Positions 20,300 through 31,146 of a stretch of 37,808 bases of DNA are shown in pieces. The position numbers were made by a program, and so were the translations under genes. This DNA comes from Welwitschia mirabilis (lineage: Eukaryota > Gnetophyta > Gnetopsida > Welwitschiales): contig JBOZIK010000001.1 of assembly GCA_051453625.1 (NCBI GenBank), positions 52,570,406 to 52,608,213 of the forward strand, read 5' to 3'. Below the pieces are notes generated by a model. That model saw nothing but the letters and a program-made list of their open reading frames with translations, did not search any database and was not told the origin of the DNA. Position 1 is the stretch's first letter. Each line of letters opens with the position of its first letter.

Positions 20300-23200
20300 C
20301 TTATTTATTCATTCTATTCTATTACGTATTCAAAATTTAGTTTACTTTTTAATAAATTTCCATCACAGCTGACATTATTTTTCATCTTTTTAATCTCTTC
20401 TAATCATAACACCATAATGGTTTTTTTCATTTACTTTTCCAATTGTATTTTTGTATAATAGATCTTTAAAAAAAGATTGATACTCTTTTCTTGGTTTTCT
20501 TATTTTCCATGAGGATTCTACTTACTTGTTGATAATGTTTGGTAGGAAAGATTAAAACACTAAAATAAAAATAAATCNNNNNNNNNNATCCCTTATCTCT
20601 AAAGCAACTAAAACATTGTCTTCCTAAATATTGGTTGGTTTTGCATCTACAGTTCACTTAAAAATATCTTCAACAGTTTCTGCTATTTGAAGGTTTAAAG
20701 ATATTAAATCTTTATTATCTTTAGTAACTAATTTATCCTTTTTTTTTTTACTTCAATATATTCCTTTACGAGTTGTTTTATCTTTTTAAGAAGTATACTT
20801 TCTTCAAACATTATCTTATCAAGATTCAAAATTGCTTCAAGTTTTCCTAGAGAAGAGATGAAGTTTAATTTTACATTATAACATTTGAATCAAAGCCGGT
20901 TATTTGTTCCAAAGAATTATCCAAATCTCTTATATTCATGACTTCTCATTTGATTGATATATTATCAAGACCATTTAACTTCGAACTCTTTTCCTTCAAA
21001 ATCTATTTCTTTTCTCAACTAGATTTTTCTCTCAAAATAATTATATGACTTTGAATTTTTGTTTGGCATGGAAGGTGAAACATTTTACATTGATGACATA
21101 TTTGAATACTTCATTGAATAGAAAACATTCGTTGAAAAATAAATCTAAACATGCACTCTTCTGCAAAAGGGAACTATCCTATTTGTCAACATGTAAACCT
21201 GATAATTTGGATAAGATCTAGCCAAAAAGGAATTATAATGCATTCATAAACAACAACCAAAGGGAAAAACTATTTAAGAAACAATTTTAGAATCCCATAG
21301 ATCTAAACCTAGATTTTGGAATTACATCCAAATGGCTCTCTAAGGTTGAGATAAATGAAAATTTGAATCGTGCATATTTGACTTCCATGATTTAAAGATT
21401 TAAAAGGGATAAGATCTATACTTATGATTTTATACAAGAAATAACCACATTCTACTTTATTCGGACATAAGCAAATCCAAATATTTCTAGAATGTTGAAC
21501 AATTTGGATCTTAGGATTGACTACCTAGATAAGACTTTAAACAAATGTAAATATTTGTGAAAACTTTGAGCAACTAATGAAGGAATTTTGAAAAATACAA
21601 TCCTTTTAATTCTAGCATTGAATTTCTATTGAATCCACAATAATTGCATTCAATGTTAATGATATATGTTTCGAAGGCCCTATGCCACTTGTAGAATCCA
21701 CTCCTCCAATTTTCTAGATCTCCATGCCCTCTGTCTCTTTGCTTTATTATTTCTTTGTTGATCTATCTATGATTTAATGTAGGGATTTTTTTCCCATACT
21801 TATAAAGTGGATGCAATAAGTCCATAGTAGTTGGCAAGCCTTAGGTTGATATGGAATGCCATCTTCACTAATGTTATTAATTCTTATTGCATGGCTTTAG
21901 TCAAGATGATGAAGTGATGAGTTTTTGTGTGAAGAATATGATCTTGCATATATGATGAAGTTCATGATCACTTCCTTGAATTATTTATATTCTTGACTAG
22001 AATCACACACATTCTTAATTTTGTTGTTTAGATAATTACATCTTTTACTCACAAAGAGATACAACTTTTCTCAATTTTCTATATATGAATATTATTTTCT
22101 TAATGGTGTCATATGAAGTCCTATTGACCATTAACTTTAGTCAATACAATCCTAATTACATTATTATAAAAGCTCGTTTAGATGTTAAAAGAGGGTTTAT
22201 TATCAAGAATGTTTGATGATAAAAGAAAAATCATAATGTAAAAAGCCATACCCTATATGTATGAATACTGACTTATATCCTAATGAAACATTTGCATTTG
22301 TGGTTGCTATTATTGTTGTCGGTGCAATTGCATTACTCTTTTTTAATTTTCCCTTTCCTTTTAACTTCACCTTTTGAAGTCAATTTGATGCATTTATGAA
22401 TTAACATGGCAATCCCTATTGAAGCTTAAAATGCTTAAAAAAACACTTAAGTTATGTACAACTACTACTTCATTTAAAAGCTTTTTGAGTTGAAATTTAA
22501 GATTTATGCAAGTTTAATGTCCCAGTCTTCAGAATTTTCTTTTCAAGATTCATTGCAAAGACATCTCTAGGTCATCGAAGAGGTTGTGGCTTGAGGAAGG
22601 ATGAAGATTAGCAAGGTCTACACATAACATAGTTGTTGTGCCTTTGAAATCATAGTTTTAGAGTTGCAAATTTTCATAAGCATAAAATTTTTAATCTTAC
22701 GGATCCATAGGTCAAACACCTTAGTGCTAGTTACCTACAATATGTGGATGTCTCAAACTTGGCTGCCTTGAAGGATAAAAGTTGATTAAGTGCCTAGATT
22801 TAAATAGCTTCATGTTATAACGCCAAAAAGGGTAATACTTTTAGTGTTAGGTAACTAAAGAAAAGAACAAATGCTAGATATCCAAAGATAGATGACCAAT
22901 TGTTTCACTTGTTAGACACGTCGATAGGACATCTTGTGTGGAGTAAATGCATATTTAAACTCCAAGTTTATTACTAGTGAAACCAATAAGTTAGAGAGTA
23001 GAAAGGAGAATAAGAGAGAAAATAATTATTATTGTTATAATTTGAATTAAAGTAATAAGTATTGTTAGAATAGCACTTTAATTATTACTAAAAATATCAA
23101 TGCATCCTATAATGCAAATGACTAGCTAAGGATCTTATTGGCTAACATAGAATCAAACTATGAATCATTAATCTATATGAAAATCAAAATACACTAGCTA

Positions 23201-23560
23201 TTCAAATATGACAATTTACAGTTTGAGAAACATAAGAGGAATTCTTCATTAAGAAAATATAGGATTAAAGTACATGACTTACACTAAGGGATTAGCCATA
23301 AGGTTCTCACCGCAGTTGACAAGATGAAACAAAGGACCCAATTTCAACTCTCTCCCAATGGCCTCTCTGATACTTGATCAAGTCTAACACTTGATCCTAG
23401 TGATTAAAAAACGAAATGCAAGGACAAGATCCTTGTTTACATAGCGTTGGATGTTAAGTGTAGTTCACATTTCATTACGAAGTATAATTGAAATTGACAA
23501 CCATCTTAAACTAGCTAACTAGAGTCGTTATGGAATATCACAAGCTTGAATTCTTTTTTT
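20300..23560. other. Anonymous AT-rich stretch
   Basis: No identifiable gene. There is a 10-base gap at 20578-20587. On the minus strand, about 20640-20870 reads as old coding DNA (for example IMFEESILLKKIKQLVKEYI, near 20750-20820) and ends in a poly-A driven frameshift. It is Lys/Glu/Ile-rich and I cannot place it. From 21000 to 23560 every frame is short and I see no domain, RNA gene or repeat. Confidence 0.35.
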
Positions 23561-23589
23561 GAGTGGAAAACATCACTAAATATAAAAAG

Positions 23590-23793
23590 CAAGTAAATAT
23601 TTATTTAAAGAAGGGTGTTGAAAGTATGAACAAATATCTAANNNNNNNNNNNNNNNNNNNNNNNNNNNNNNNNNNNNNNNNNNNNNNNNNNNNNNNNNNN
23701 NNNNNNNNNNNNNNNNNNNNNNNNNNNNNNNNNNNNNNNNNCAAGTAAATATTTATTTGAAGAAGGGTGTTGAAAGTATAAACAAATATCTAA
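23590..23793 (+). repeat. Direct 52-bp copy flanking a 100-N gap
   Basis: 23590-23641 and 23742-23793 are almost identical (three differences seen). They sit on the two edges of the N run 23642-23741. As at 18.8-19.1 kb, this most likely reflects unmerged contig ends or alternative copies rather than a biological repeat. Confidence 0.85.
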
Positions 23794-23949
23794 TGAAGAG
23801 ATATGTTCCACAATAATCAAAATCATAGTCCTATACATGATCTAAGAGTCTAGACTTAGCAAAACTAGAGGCGAATTGATTCAATCCAACTATCTAATTT
23901 CTATTACACCTTATATTTGTGATTTTAAGTAATCATACTAATGTCTATT

Positions 23950-24245
23950 CACACTACTTATTTATTGTTATATTTTTTGTTTTTGGGGAAGAAGTTAATT
24001 CATAGGAAATTGTATTGAATTTGTCAAGTCATTTATTTTATTGACTAAATGAAAACATACAGATGACTCCTACCAGCTTGGGAGCTAGCTAACAAATGTT
24101 AAGGCCTCACCTATGATTGTTACCTAAAATACACTTTCAATACATGGGTCAAAACCATTAACCAACCCTTTTACTATAGGATTTGAATGCAAGACACTAA
24201 CTATCCTTGCCTTATTTAGTTAAACCCACTCTACTATCTGTCATG
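23950..24245 (-). mobile_element. Possible SINE-like retroposon
   Basis: On the minus strand, a TAGAGTGGGTTTAA segment (around 24220-24235) resembles a degraded RNA polymerase III A box. About 48 bases on, GCATTCAAATCC (around 24178-24190) resembles a B box (GTTCGAATCC). The downstream end, near 23965-23995, becomes A-rich (CCCCAAAAACAAAAAATATA). Size and layout would fit a tRNA-derived plant SINE of about 290 bases. The box matches are imperfect and no target-site duplication was found, so this is a weak call. Confidence 0.3.
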
Positions 24246-24249
24246 TTTA

Positions 24250-25510
24250 TTCATTATTATATTCGTCAATTAGATATACCTTTGATACCTATATTTCATA
24301 AATCAACTTTCAGCCTTAATTTTTTCACATAAAGTGGATTGAGAATCCAAATTCAAATAAAAGGAGGTTGAAGTTACAAAAGTGAACAAATCTGAGCACC
24401 AATATTCAAGTAGAAACATGAAATATAAATTTTCTTAAAAAAATGTTATGTAAGATCATGTTTTGCATTTTATTAGAAAAAGGACTCTTTGGAAGGAAAT
24501 TAAATTTAAAAAATACCACACAAGGTATGTGGTGTTTCGTTACTATTAAGGTCTCACTACCATGTTGACATGGGTGTTTCAATTGGAATTCCACATTGTG
24601 TAAGGCCATGACCTTTTACTACGTTGATGAATTCCTATATTGTGCAAAGTTATCATGGTTACTCTAGTTAACTGAAAAAATTCGATATTCAAGTAATGCA
24701 AGTTTTATCTTAAGGCCATGTTTTTGATAAGCAAAATTATAGTAAATTTCTCTTGGAGTTTCTTGGGGCATAGTTTCAATAAGAAAAGATATAGCAATTC
24801 TCTCGACTCTCAAGCTGCTTGGAACCCGAGGGATACTTAAAACACATAGGAGGGATATTTACATCATATATAGTCCCTACTTTTTAGGGTACAAACACAC
24901 TTTGTAGCACTCTGCATTTACCATTGCAGTAAAGGACTGTAAATTTTCAAATAGAAAAATATGTAGTCGTAAATGGTTGCACAAATGGAAGGCGTTTATT
25001 GATGACTTAAATATTCATCCATGTCTTGCCAATTGCTTCGTGCAAGGTCATAGTATGGCCACTCTTAGGAGTTAGCTTAGGGGTGGTGGCCATCTAGGGG
25101 CTTGGTTGGAACTTCAAAGTGTAGGAATACAAAGTGGCATAATACCTATGGTTCAATATAGGCCTATTATGGAACATTTTCTGATATATACATTCCAGAA
25201 GCTTTGCAACCTTACAATTAAAGGAAAAACCAACAAATACATCTTGTATTTCTTCCCAATTCCATTTGTTACAGAAGCTCCCAAGAAAGACACTTCACAA
25301 TCTTGAAAATAAATACCTGAATTATTATAACAGATTGAGAAAGAAGCTCTAAAACATATGCTAAAAATTCACTTTCATGCATAGCCCAAAATACAAATAT
25401 ACAAAGAGAAAGAGCTTTAACAACATCATTATTGTTTTAGAATGACAATTCCAGTTAAGAAAACTAAGACTTAACCTTATACCAACACAAGAACGAATAA
25501 TCAATTATAA
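24250..25510. other. No recognised gene
   Basis: Short frames only. A plus-strand frame at 25106-25306 and a minus-strand frame at 24406-24609 have no domain I recognise. No repeat or RNA gene was seen. Confidence 0.4.
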
Positions 25511-25516
25511 GTTCCA

Positions 25517-25680
25517 TTATTTCAATTGGTCAAGCTTAATATTCAACTTGAGGTCTCCAGATTGAACAGTGATTTCATTCTTCTTGGGCTTCACCTTTAA
25601 AACTTTTGCTTTCTTTCCAAGTAAAGGTATATACACATCTTGCCCAACAGATGGAACCTTATTTGGCTTTTCTGCACCAA
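25517..25680 (-). pseudogene. MutS2-like exon (C-terminal beta-barrel segment)
   Basis: The minus-strand frame reads PNKVPSVGQDVYIPLLGKKA followed by KVLKVKPKKNEITVQSGDLK. It matches the segment of MutS2 proteins between the ATPase and the Smr nuclease domain (PxVGxxVyVxxLGkKatVlxVxxxkxeixVQxGxiKxxvk). It is preceded by a good splice acceptor, TTTTGCAATAG then TTGGTGCAG (exon start about 25680), and no stop interrupts it until TAA at 25519-25517. MutS2 family proteins act on branched DNA or on stalled ribosomes. Plant versions are mostly organelle-targeted. The Smr domain and the ATPase are not visible nearby. It may be an exon of a gene with very long introns, a truncated pseudogene or a gene fragment carried by a transposon. 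The composition matches its surroundings. Confidence 0.5.
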
Positions 25681-26208
25681 CTATTGCAAAACAAGAACAT
25701 TTATCAAGAAAACATATTATGAACAAATACAAGCAAATTTTAAACAAACAATGTAATTCGCAATCTTCTCGTTGAATAGAAAAATTAAACAATGAAAAAG
25801 ATGGAGACTCACGCTATCAATTCCTCAATTAACAGAAAACAAATGAAACTAATTGTGATACATTCATGTCAAATATTATAAGACAATTTTTACAGTATAA
25901 CTGTTTGTCATTGATGTCAACACAAAAAGTTTAAAATGATCAAAAAGTTTTATAGTATATTTACACACTTTAATATGTCCTAATCCAAAAAGTCAAACCT
26001 CTTTAAAAAAAGAAATTGAAATGAACATAATAAATGAAGAGATTTAGTTGATGCAGAATTCCAAACATCATATCTTGCCTTACAAATATAAGTATTTTCA
26101 TAGATTTTACATACATGCATTCCTCTTTTTGCATAACCAACATTTAAAATGTGAGTAAACTAGTGAAATCGTCAAAACTTCAGCACAATAAAGCAAAAAG
26201 TGTGCTGT

Positions 26209-27530
26209 CTATGTTACTCTTGATATGTTTAGATCATCTAAAATGTCTCCTTCTTTGACATCTATGACCAAAAATTTTAAAAAAAAGAACAGAGGAATAA
26301 AAACAAAAACAAGAAAAAGATGACAGTAGAATAAATCTAGGTTTTCATCAAAGATATACTCTTCATGTTCTAAAGTTGAAGAAGAAGCACTAGCACTATC
26401 GCAAGTGTCTTTACCTAGGGTACCACTTGCAATCATAGCATCTTTAATATAACAAATTCTGGAGTCCAGCTTTTTGGGAAGTTCCATCACAGAGAGGAAA
26501 ATAAAAAAAGTATCAACAACTGGTATAGAATTGGATTGAGACTTTGGAAGTAGAAGAGGGAGATCCCTGAAAAATATGCACCATCTGAAGAATGGCTTTG
26601 TTGGTAGTTGGTGCTAGCTGGAGGCTTCAAAACTTCTTATTTGAATAGGTATGGCATTATAATGTTCACAAATCTTGGTGATAAGAACTGGATATGGCAG
26701 AGCTCTTGATTTGTGATGCTCAAGTTGGTTACCCATATATCTAAGCATGAGCTGGGCAGCATCACTAGATTTTTGAGAGGCAAGAACAAGAGACGAGGCC
26801 TATAGTCTGACAAGTCTTTTTGAGGACTTGCTAAAGGAAGAAGATAATAAGAAAATATGAGGATGAGATTCCTGAAAAATACACACCCTGTGAAAAGTGG
26901 CTTTGCTGGTAGGAGCTAGAGGCTTCAAAATTTCTTATTTGAAGAGATAAGGCACATTACCATGTTCACAAATCTTGGTGATAAGAACTGAATATGACAG
27001 AGCTCTTGATCTGGGAAGCATCAATAGATTTTTGAGAGTTGAGAACAACAAGAGATGAGGCCTAGAGTCTGACAATTCATTTCTATGACTTGCTAAGGAA
27101 GAAGATATTAAGAAAATATGAGGATGAAGATTCTTGAAAGATATACATCCTCTGAAGGGCGGCTGTGTTGGTAGGAGCTAGAGGCTTCAAAACTTCTTAT
27201 TTGAAGAGACAAGGCACATTATAATGTTCACAAGTCTTGGTGATAAGAACTGAATAGGGCAGAGATCTTGATTTGTGATGCTCAAGTTGGTTAACCATAC
27301 ATCTAAGCATGATTTGGGGAGCATCAAAATTGGTTAACCACATGTCTAAGCATGATTTGGGGAGCATCAATAGATTTTTGAGAGGCAAGAACAACAAGAT
27401 GAGGCCTAGAGTCTGACAATCCGTTTCTATGACTTGCTAAAGGAAGAAGATAATAAGAAAATATGAGGTGAAGTACACAGCATTTTGGAAGAAGTAGTGA
27501 GGTCCTAAGGGTATTTTTCCATAGCACATG
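26209..27530 (-). pseudogene. ORF in env position with internal triplication
   Basis: The minus strand repeatedly encodes variants of LEHHKSRALPYPVLITKICE with HYN after it, and upstream MLRxMxNQLEHHK. The form resembles the 'putative plant transposon protein' domain (…LPFPxLITxLCxxxGV) of ORFs found in plant retroelements, often after integrase in Athila-like elements. The last part (26330-26490) reads ELPKKLDSRICYIKDAMIAS, probably the C-terminal end. The function of such ORFs is not known. Env-like status is assigned in the literature from position and predicted membrane segments, and I see no clear signal peptide here. Three repeated blocks and many stops make it non-functional. Confidence 0.45.
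26551..27475 (-). repeat. Three tandem copies of a 260-360 bp coding block
   Basis: Blocks starting near 26551, 26859 and 27119 share the same order of words: CCTGAAAAATA.., GGCTTTG.TGGTAG, GGCTTCAAAA.TTCTTATTTGAA, CTTGGTGATAAGAACTG, GAGGCCTA.AGTCTGACAA and GAAGAAGATA.TAAGAAAATATGAGG. The middle copy lacks about 50 bases and the right copy has an extra internal repeat of about 35 bases (27290-27370). The copies differ by many substitutions, so the triplication is old. Unlike the other repeats in this window, no N gap lies nearby. Confidence 0.85.
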
Positions 27531-27574
27531 CTTGTTACAAAGAATATTGGTGGCTTCCTAGTTTTCTTCAAACT

Positions 27575-28240
27575 TTATCTGCAAGAAGCCAGTATTCTCC
27601 AGATCTTCCTCTTGACAAGTTGCTGATTTCTGATAAAAGGTCTAAAGTAACCTTTTATCAATTTGCCAAATACCATTTTGGATAAAGTTGAGTCCATCGC
27701 ATCAAAATAAGCATTAGAGTAGAAGAGTCTTGTTATCAATGGAATGTTGTCTTCTTTAACTGTGCTCCACATCTCTCAGCCCCCTTATCACAGACCCTTT
27801 CTTGAGCAATAGGGTTTTTCTTGTAAAAGTCTCCAAAGTCTTCAATTTGCTTCTATGACATGCCAACAGTGATTCACCTAGGAGGTTTTGAGGTTTTGGC
27901 ATCGTTTGTGATTGTAAGAATGGCTTATGAAGTCTATACTCCAACAATCAGAAGGTTCACACTTTAAGATAGTTTGGAGGGGCATGTCTTGAGATTTGGA
28001 AAGACTACTAAAGTGTTGATAAGGATCACATCTTCTAGTAAAGCCAAATGAATTTTAAAAAGATAGGCCAATAGAATCTGGCATGTAGGATTTTCCACAC
28101 ACACCATCATCACAAAGGGTAAAGACATTATATTATTCCCATTCTGGCACACAATGACGCATGATTTGATCTTTATATTTTTGATAGAGGTGTGGTTCAT
28201 GCCACTCACAATCTGCTCATCTATGGAAAAGAGATTTTTT
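27575..28240 (-). pseudogene. Athila-like integrase, N-terminal part, broken
   Basis: Near 28075-28180 the minus strand reads MRHCVPEWE, then CDDGVCGKSY and TRRCDPYQ. This is the H2C2 zinc finger region of gypsy integrases (RRCVPExE ... CHxxxxGGH ... CxxC). The final Cys is replaced by Tyr (CDPY). DMPLQTILKCEPSDCWSIDF (about 27940-27995) then matches (H)EMPLNxILxCExFDxWGIDF and holds the first catalytic Asp. Beyond 27900 the core is not recognisable. Frames at 27756-27947 and 27575-27772 are open but match no motif I know, so the core may be deleted or replaced. Confidence 0.65.
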
Positions 28241-28439
28241 TTGATTGCAAGTCCAATATTGGGGTGCTTTCATCATAACAAAATAATTGACAACGTCGGC
28301 ATACCATGGAGTAGGGTGTTTAGAAGAGATGGAGTAAAAATGTGCAATGGAAAGAGTTGCTCATCTAAGAAGGTATCTTAGATAAAAAAAGTCAGAAGAG
28401 AAATGTAGAGGATGTTGTTCATAAGGGATTCTAGATAGA

Positions 28440-29545
28440 TGATCAACACCACAATTAAGTTTCCCTTTTTTATCTGTGATGGTTAGGTTAAATTCTTACA
28501 TGAAAAGCACCCATCTAATAAGTCTTGCATTAGAATCGTTTTTGGTCATCAGCTATCGAACGACAGCATGATCGGTATATACATTAGTATGGAAACCAAG
28601 AAGATAGCTTAGAAGTTTATCAAGACACAAGATGATAGCAAGCATTTCTTTTTCAGTGATGGTATAATTAACTTGGGCTTTGGAAAGGGTTTTATTAATG
28701 CAGCAAATAACCTTGTAACATTTCTTATGCTTTTGTTCCAATACTCCACCTGTGGCCATATTACTAGCATCACATATAAGTTCAAAGTCTTTGTTCCAAT
28801 CGGGTCTTCCCACTATAGGTTCAGAAGTGGTTTTGTCCTAAGTTTTTCAAAGGCAAGTTGACAATCTTCACTCTAATGAAACTTAACATCTTTTTCTAGT
28901 AAAGAGTGGAGGGGTTTACATATCTTGGCATAGTCCTTGATGAATCTCCTATAAAAACCAGCATGACTAAGGAAAGAACTAACTTGTTTGCCATTTGTTG
29001 GATGAGAAAGGTTTTTAATAACGACAATTTTAGTTGGATCCATTATAATTCCTTCACTAGAAATGTAATGACCTAATACTATCCCATCTTTCACAAGGAA
29101 TTGACTCTTTTCCAAGATAAATGAAGATCACTGGATATGCAACGATCAAGGATTTTTTCTAATCTTTCTAAGGTTTTCTCAAAGGAATCACCAAAGATAC
29201 AAAAGTCATCTATAAAGATTTCTATAGATTCTTCAATCATGTTAAAAAACATACCCATCATGGCTCTTGAAAGATTCTATGTGCATTACACAAACCAAAG
29301 GGAATTTGCTTAAAAGCAAAGGTGCCAAGAGGTGAGGTAAACATGGCTTTGGATTGATCTTCATTTGCAATGCATACTTAGGTGTAGCCACTTTAGCCAT
29401 CAAGGAAACAATAGTAAAAGTGGCCTTGGATTCTATCATGTATTCGATCTAGAAAAGGCAAAGGACAATGGTCTTTCTTGGTGACATTATTAATGAAAGC
29501 TCTACTTTGGCATTGTTATATGCCATTGTTGGTCACAATTTCCAT
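28440..29545 (-). pseudogene. Athila-like reverse transcriptase and RNase H, broken
   Basis: The order of recognisable blocks is KDHCPLPF (about 29470), YYCFLDGYSGY (about 29400), PFGLCNA (about 29280) and MIEESIEIFIDDFCIFG with FIDD at 29205-29216. Frame 28873-29115 follows with DGIVLGHYISSEGI and FLSHAGFYRRFIKDYAKICK. Frame 28553-28813 holds RNase H, DFELICDASNMATGGVLEQK, and SKAQVNYTITEKEMLAIILC. The region ends with ARLIRWVLFM and ITDKKGN (about 28460-28530), the usual connection to integrase. Single stops and frameshifts separate the blocks. Catalytic Asp pairs in RT and the Asp and Glu seen in RNase H are kept, but the protein cannot be made whole. Confidence 0.85.
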
Positions 29546-29560
29546 TTGATAGGATGCATT

Positions 29561-29979
29561 TGGTGGCCTAACCTACCTTTGCAGATGTGGTTGCTAGGTC
29601 AAGTGATTCAACTCACTTGTGTATAGATGAGCCTATGCGCCCCGCCCCTTTTAATCTCAAAAACCTGAATGGGCGAGTTTTCTATGAGGAGACACTGTCT
29701 AGTGAAAACCGTAACAACGCTAGATAAGTGTGTTTAGGAAAGCTGAGCAAACATTTCAGAATAAGTCCAAGTTCACTCTTTCATTTGTTAAAAGATATGC
29801 AATGCATTGATCATAAAACTCTCTATTACGATTGGAGTTGCTTAGATGAATTTAAAAGTTGTTATGAGCATTTGCAAAACAAATTGTTTTTAAAACACCC
29901 TAAATATTTGGTATCAATTACAAAATCATATCTTTTGAATGCTCTTTATCATGTAGAAATGCATGTATGTTTTTAAAAT
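29561..29979. other. No recognised gene
   Basis: A plus-strand frame at 29728-29976 (82 residues) is open, but I do not recognise it. The segment around 29590-29660 is unusually GC-rich for the window (CCTATGCGCCCCGCCCC). Nothing else is seen. Confidence 0.35.
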
Positions 29980-30679
29980 AGTCCAGAATGTTTTGCCATT
30001 ACTAGCAAAGCCTTGGGGGATTCCACCAAAGTCATCCCTTGTCAAGAGGCAACATGAAAGAAGCATGGAGGGCCATGTCTATCACATGTTTAGATGTGTT
30101 TTTTACTAAGTCTCAGTTGTCTGCGTTGTCGCTTCTTTTAAATTCCTCTACAAAAGCATTAAAATGCCAAAGAAATTGTCAGTAGATCTGTGAGAGATTT
30201 GGACAAATATTTGAATTTACAGACCAAATAAACTCAGCTACCTTCCCCCAAGAAAGACAGAAAGAAAGAAAGAAAGAAAGAAAAAAGAAAGAAAGGAAAA
30301 ACAAAACAGTTTCAACTTGTTAACAGTGTTTTTCAAGGAAGCTTCATTTGCCTGAAGCTATTCTTGTGAGAAAATGTCAAGGCAACAGCATGGACATGTA
30401 GAGCCTACGTTCAAAAATAGCAGCATGGAGCAACGACACTTCTTCCATCAAATTCAGGCATTGTTGAGACTTGATAAAGACATTGATGTGCACAATGTGG
30501 CAGATGATGCTGCACTGAACCAAAATTGTTGTGGCTAGCAAAGATATGCTATGTTGTTAGAGTTTGGACAACCAAACAAGTTGACCAAATTGGCAGCTAT
30601 GACAAGTCAGTAGAACTTAAATATAGGTTACTGGAAAGTGTCCTCTCCTCCATGTTTTTAGATAACTTGTCTAATTTTT
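29980..30679 (+). repeat. Direct duplication, left copy
   Basis: From AGTCCAGAATGTTTTGCC to about 30679 this copy matches 31147-31787 at most positions, including GGCAACATGAAAGAAGCATG, CCTGAAGCTATTCTTGT and GGAAAGTGTCCTCTCCTCCATG. It carries a (GAAA)n expansion (30251-30300) missing in the right copy. Because the right copy continues directly into an LTR with a TATA box, both may be U3 parts of a copia LTR. This is inference. Short open frames in it (see 31482-31892 for the right copy) are partly conserved between the copies but have no known domain. Confidence 0.8.
30251..30300 (+). repeat. (GAAA)n microsatellite
   Basis: Runs of GAAA units with a few interruptions. Absent at the matching place in the other copy of the duplication (near 31405), so it arose after the duplication. 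Confidence 0.9.
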
Positions 30680-31044
30680 TTTGAGAAAAGGTAAATCCAC
30701 ATTATATTAAAACAAAAGTAAAGAGGAGATACAACATAGCTTAAAAGCTATTTTCCAGACACGGTAGAAATCCCTCGAGTAGTCAAAACCCCAAACATCA
30801 ACATCTAATTTTCTCAAACCTGGTTCCCAATTCCAATCAGAAATAGGCTTAAGACTAGCATCACAAGAGGTCTACAACAAAACGATATTCATTAGGGGCA
30901 AATTTGGGAGGTGGGATTTGAGCAAGTGGACTAACAACAATGGGCTTGGTTTCTTCGTTTTCCACATCTTCTCCTTGCTGCTCCTCTTCTTCCACCTCTC
31001 CTTCTTGCTGCTATTGTTTGGTTTCCTCTGGTTTTGGCCTGTCG
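30680..31044 (-). mobile_element. Probable poly(A)-tailed retroposed insertion
   Basis: Homology between the two duplicated blocks stops at a run of eight T (30675-30682). Read on the minus strand, the run is a poly(A) tail following a plausible transcript end. Upstream the minus strand reads as coding. An acidic stretch (about 30960-31015: GEVEEEEQQGEDVENEETKP) leads to IPPPKFAPNEYRF, then in another frame SDWNWEPGLRKLDVDVWGFD, with a stop about 70 bases before the tail. The right end is lost in the gap at 31045-31144. I do not recognise the protein. It could be a LINE end or a processed pseudogene. A target duplication cannot be checked because of the gap. Confidence 0.45.
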
Positions 31045-31146
31045 NNNNNNNNNNNNNNNNNNNNNNNNNNNNNNNNNNNNNNNNNNNNNNNNNNNNNNNN
31101 NNNNNNNNNNNNNNNNNNNNNNNNNNNNNNNNNNNNNNNNNNNNAA

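Larger units (their letters stand above)
18767..20300 (-). mobile_element. Probable 5' LTR of the Tat element and AT-rich flank
   Basis: The plus strand at 18767 begins TGTTGC, the expected inner LTR end next to the PBS. The outer end cannot be fixed because no partner LTR is visible on the left of the element. The region has no coding content. It contains a 100-base gap at 18929-19028 flanked by a direct copy, and a degenerate short-period repeat at 20050-20290. 20300 is an arbitrary limit. Confidence 0.4.
26209..29560 (-). mobile_element. Degenerate Athila-like Ty3/gypsy element, 3' part
   Basis: On the minus strand, RT (from 29560), RNase H, integrase and a further ORF follow in order down to 26209. 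The RT active site FIDD in FIDDFCIFG and the RNase H segment are of the Athila form. An ORF after integrase, in the position of the env-like ORF of Athila elements, supports this. The gag-protease half and both LTRs are missing. At about 29560 homology to RT stops and unrelated sequence begins. Confidence 0.75.

Noticed and set aside
26209-26490. Membrane-spanning ORF as a host gene
   Set aside because: The hydrophobic part (about 26270-26330) lies in A/T-rich DNA beyond the end of the recognisable env-position ORF. No support for a separate gene.
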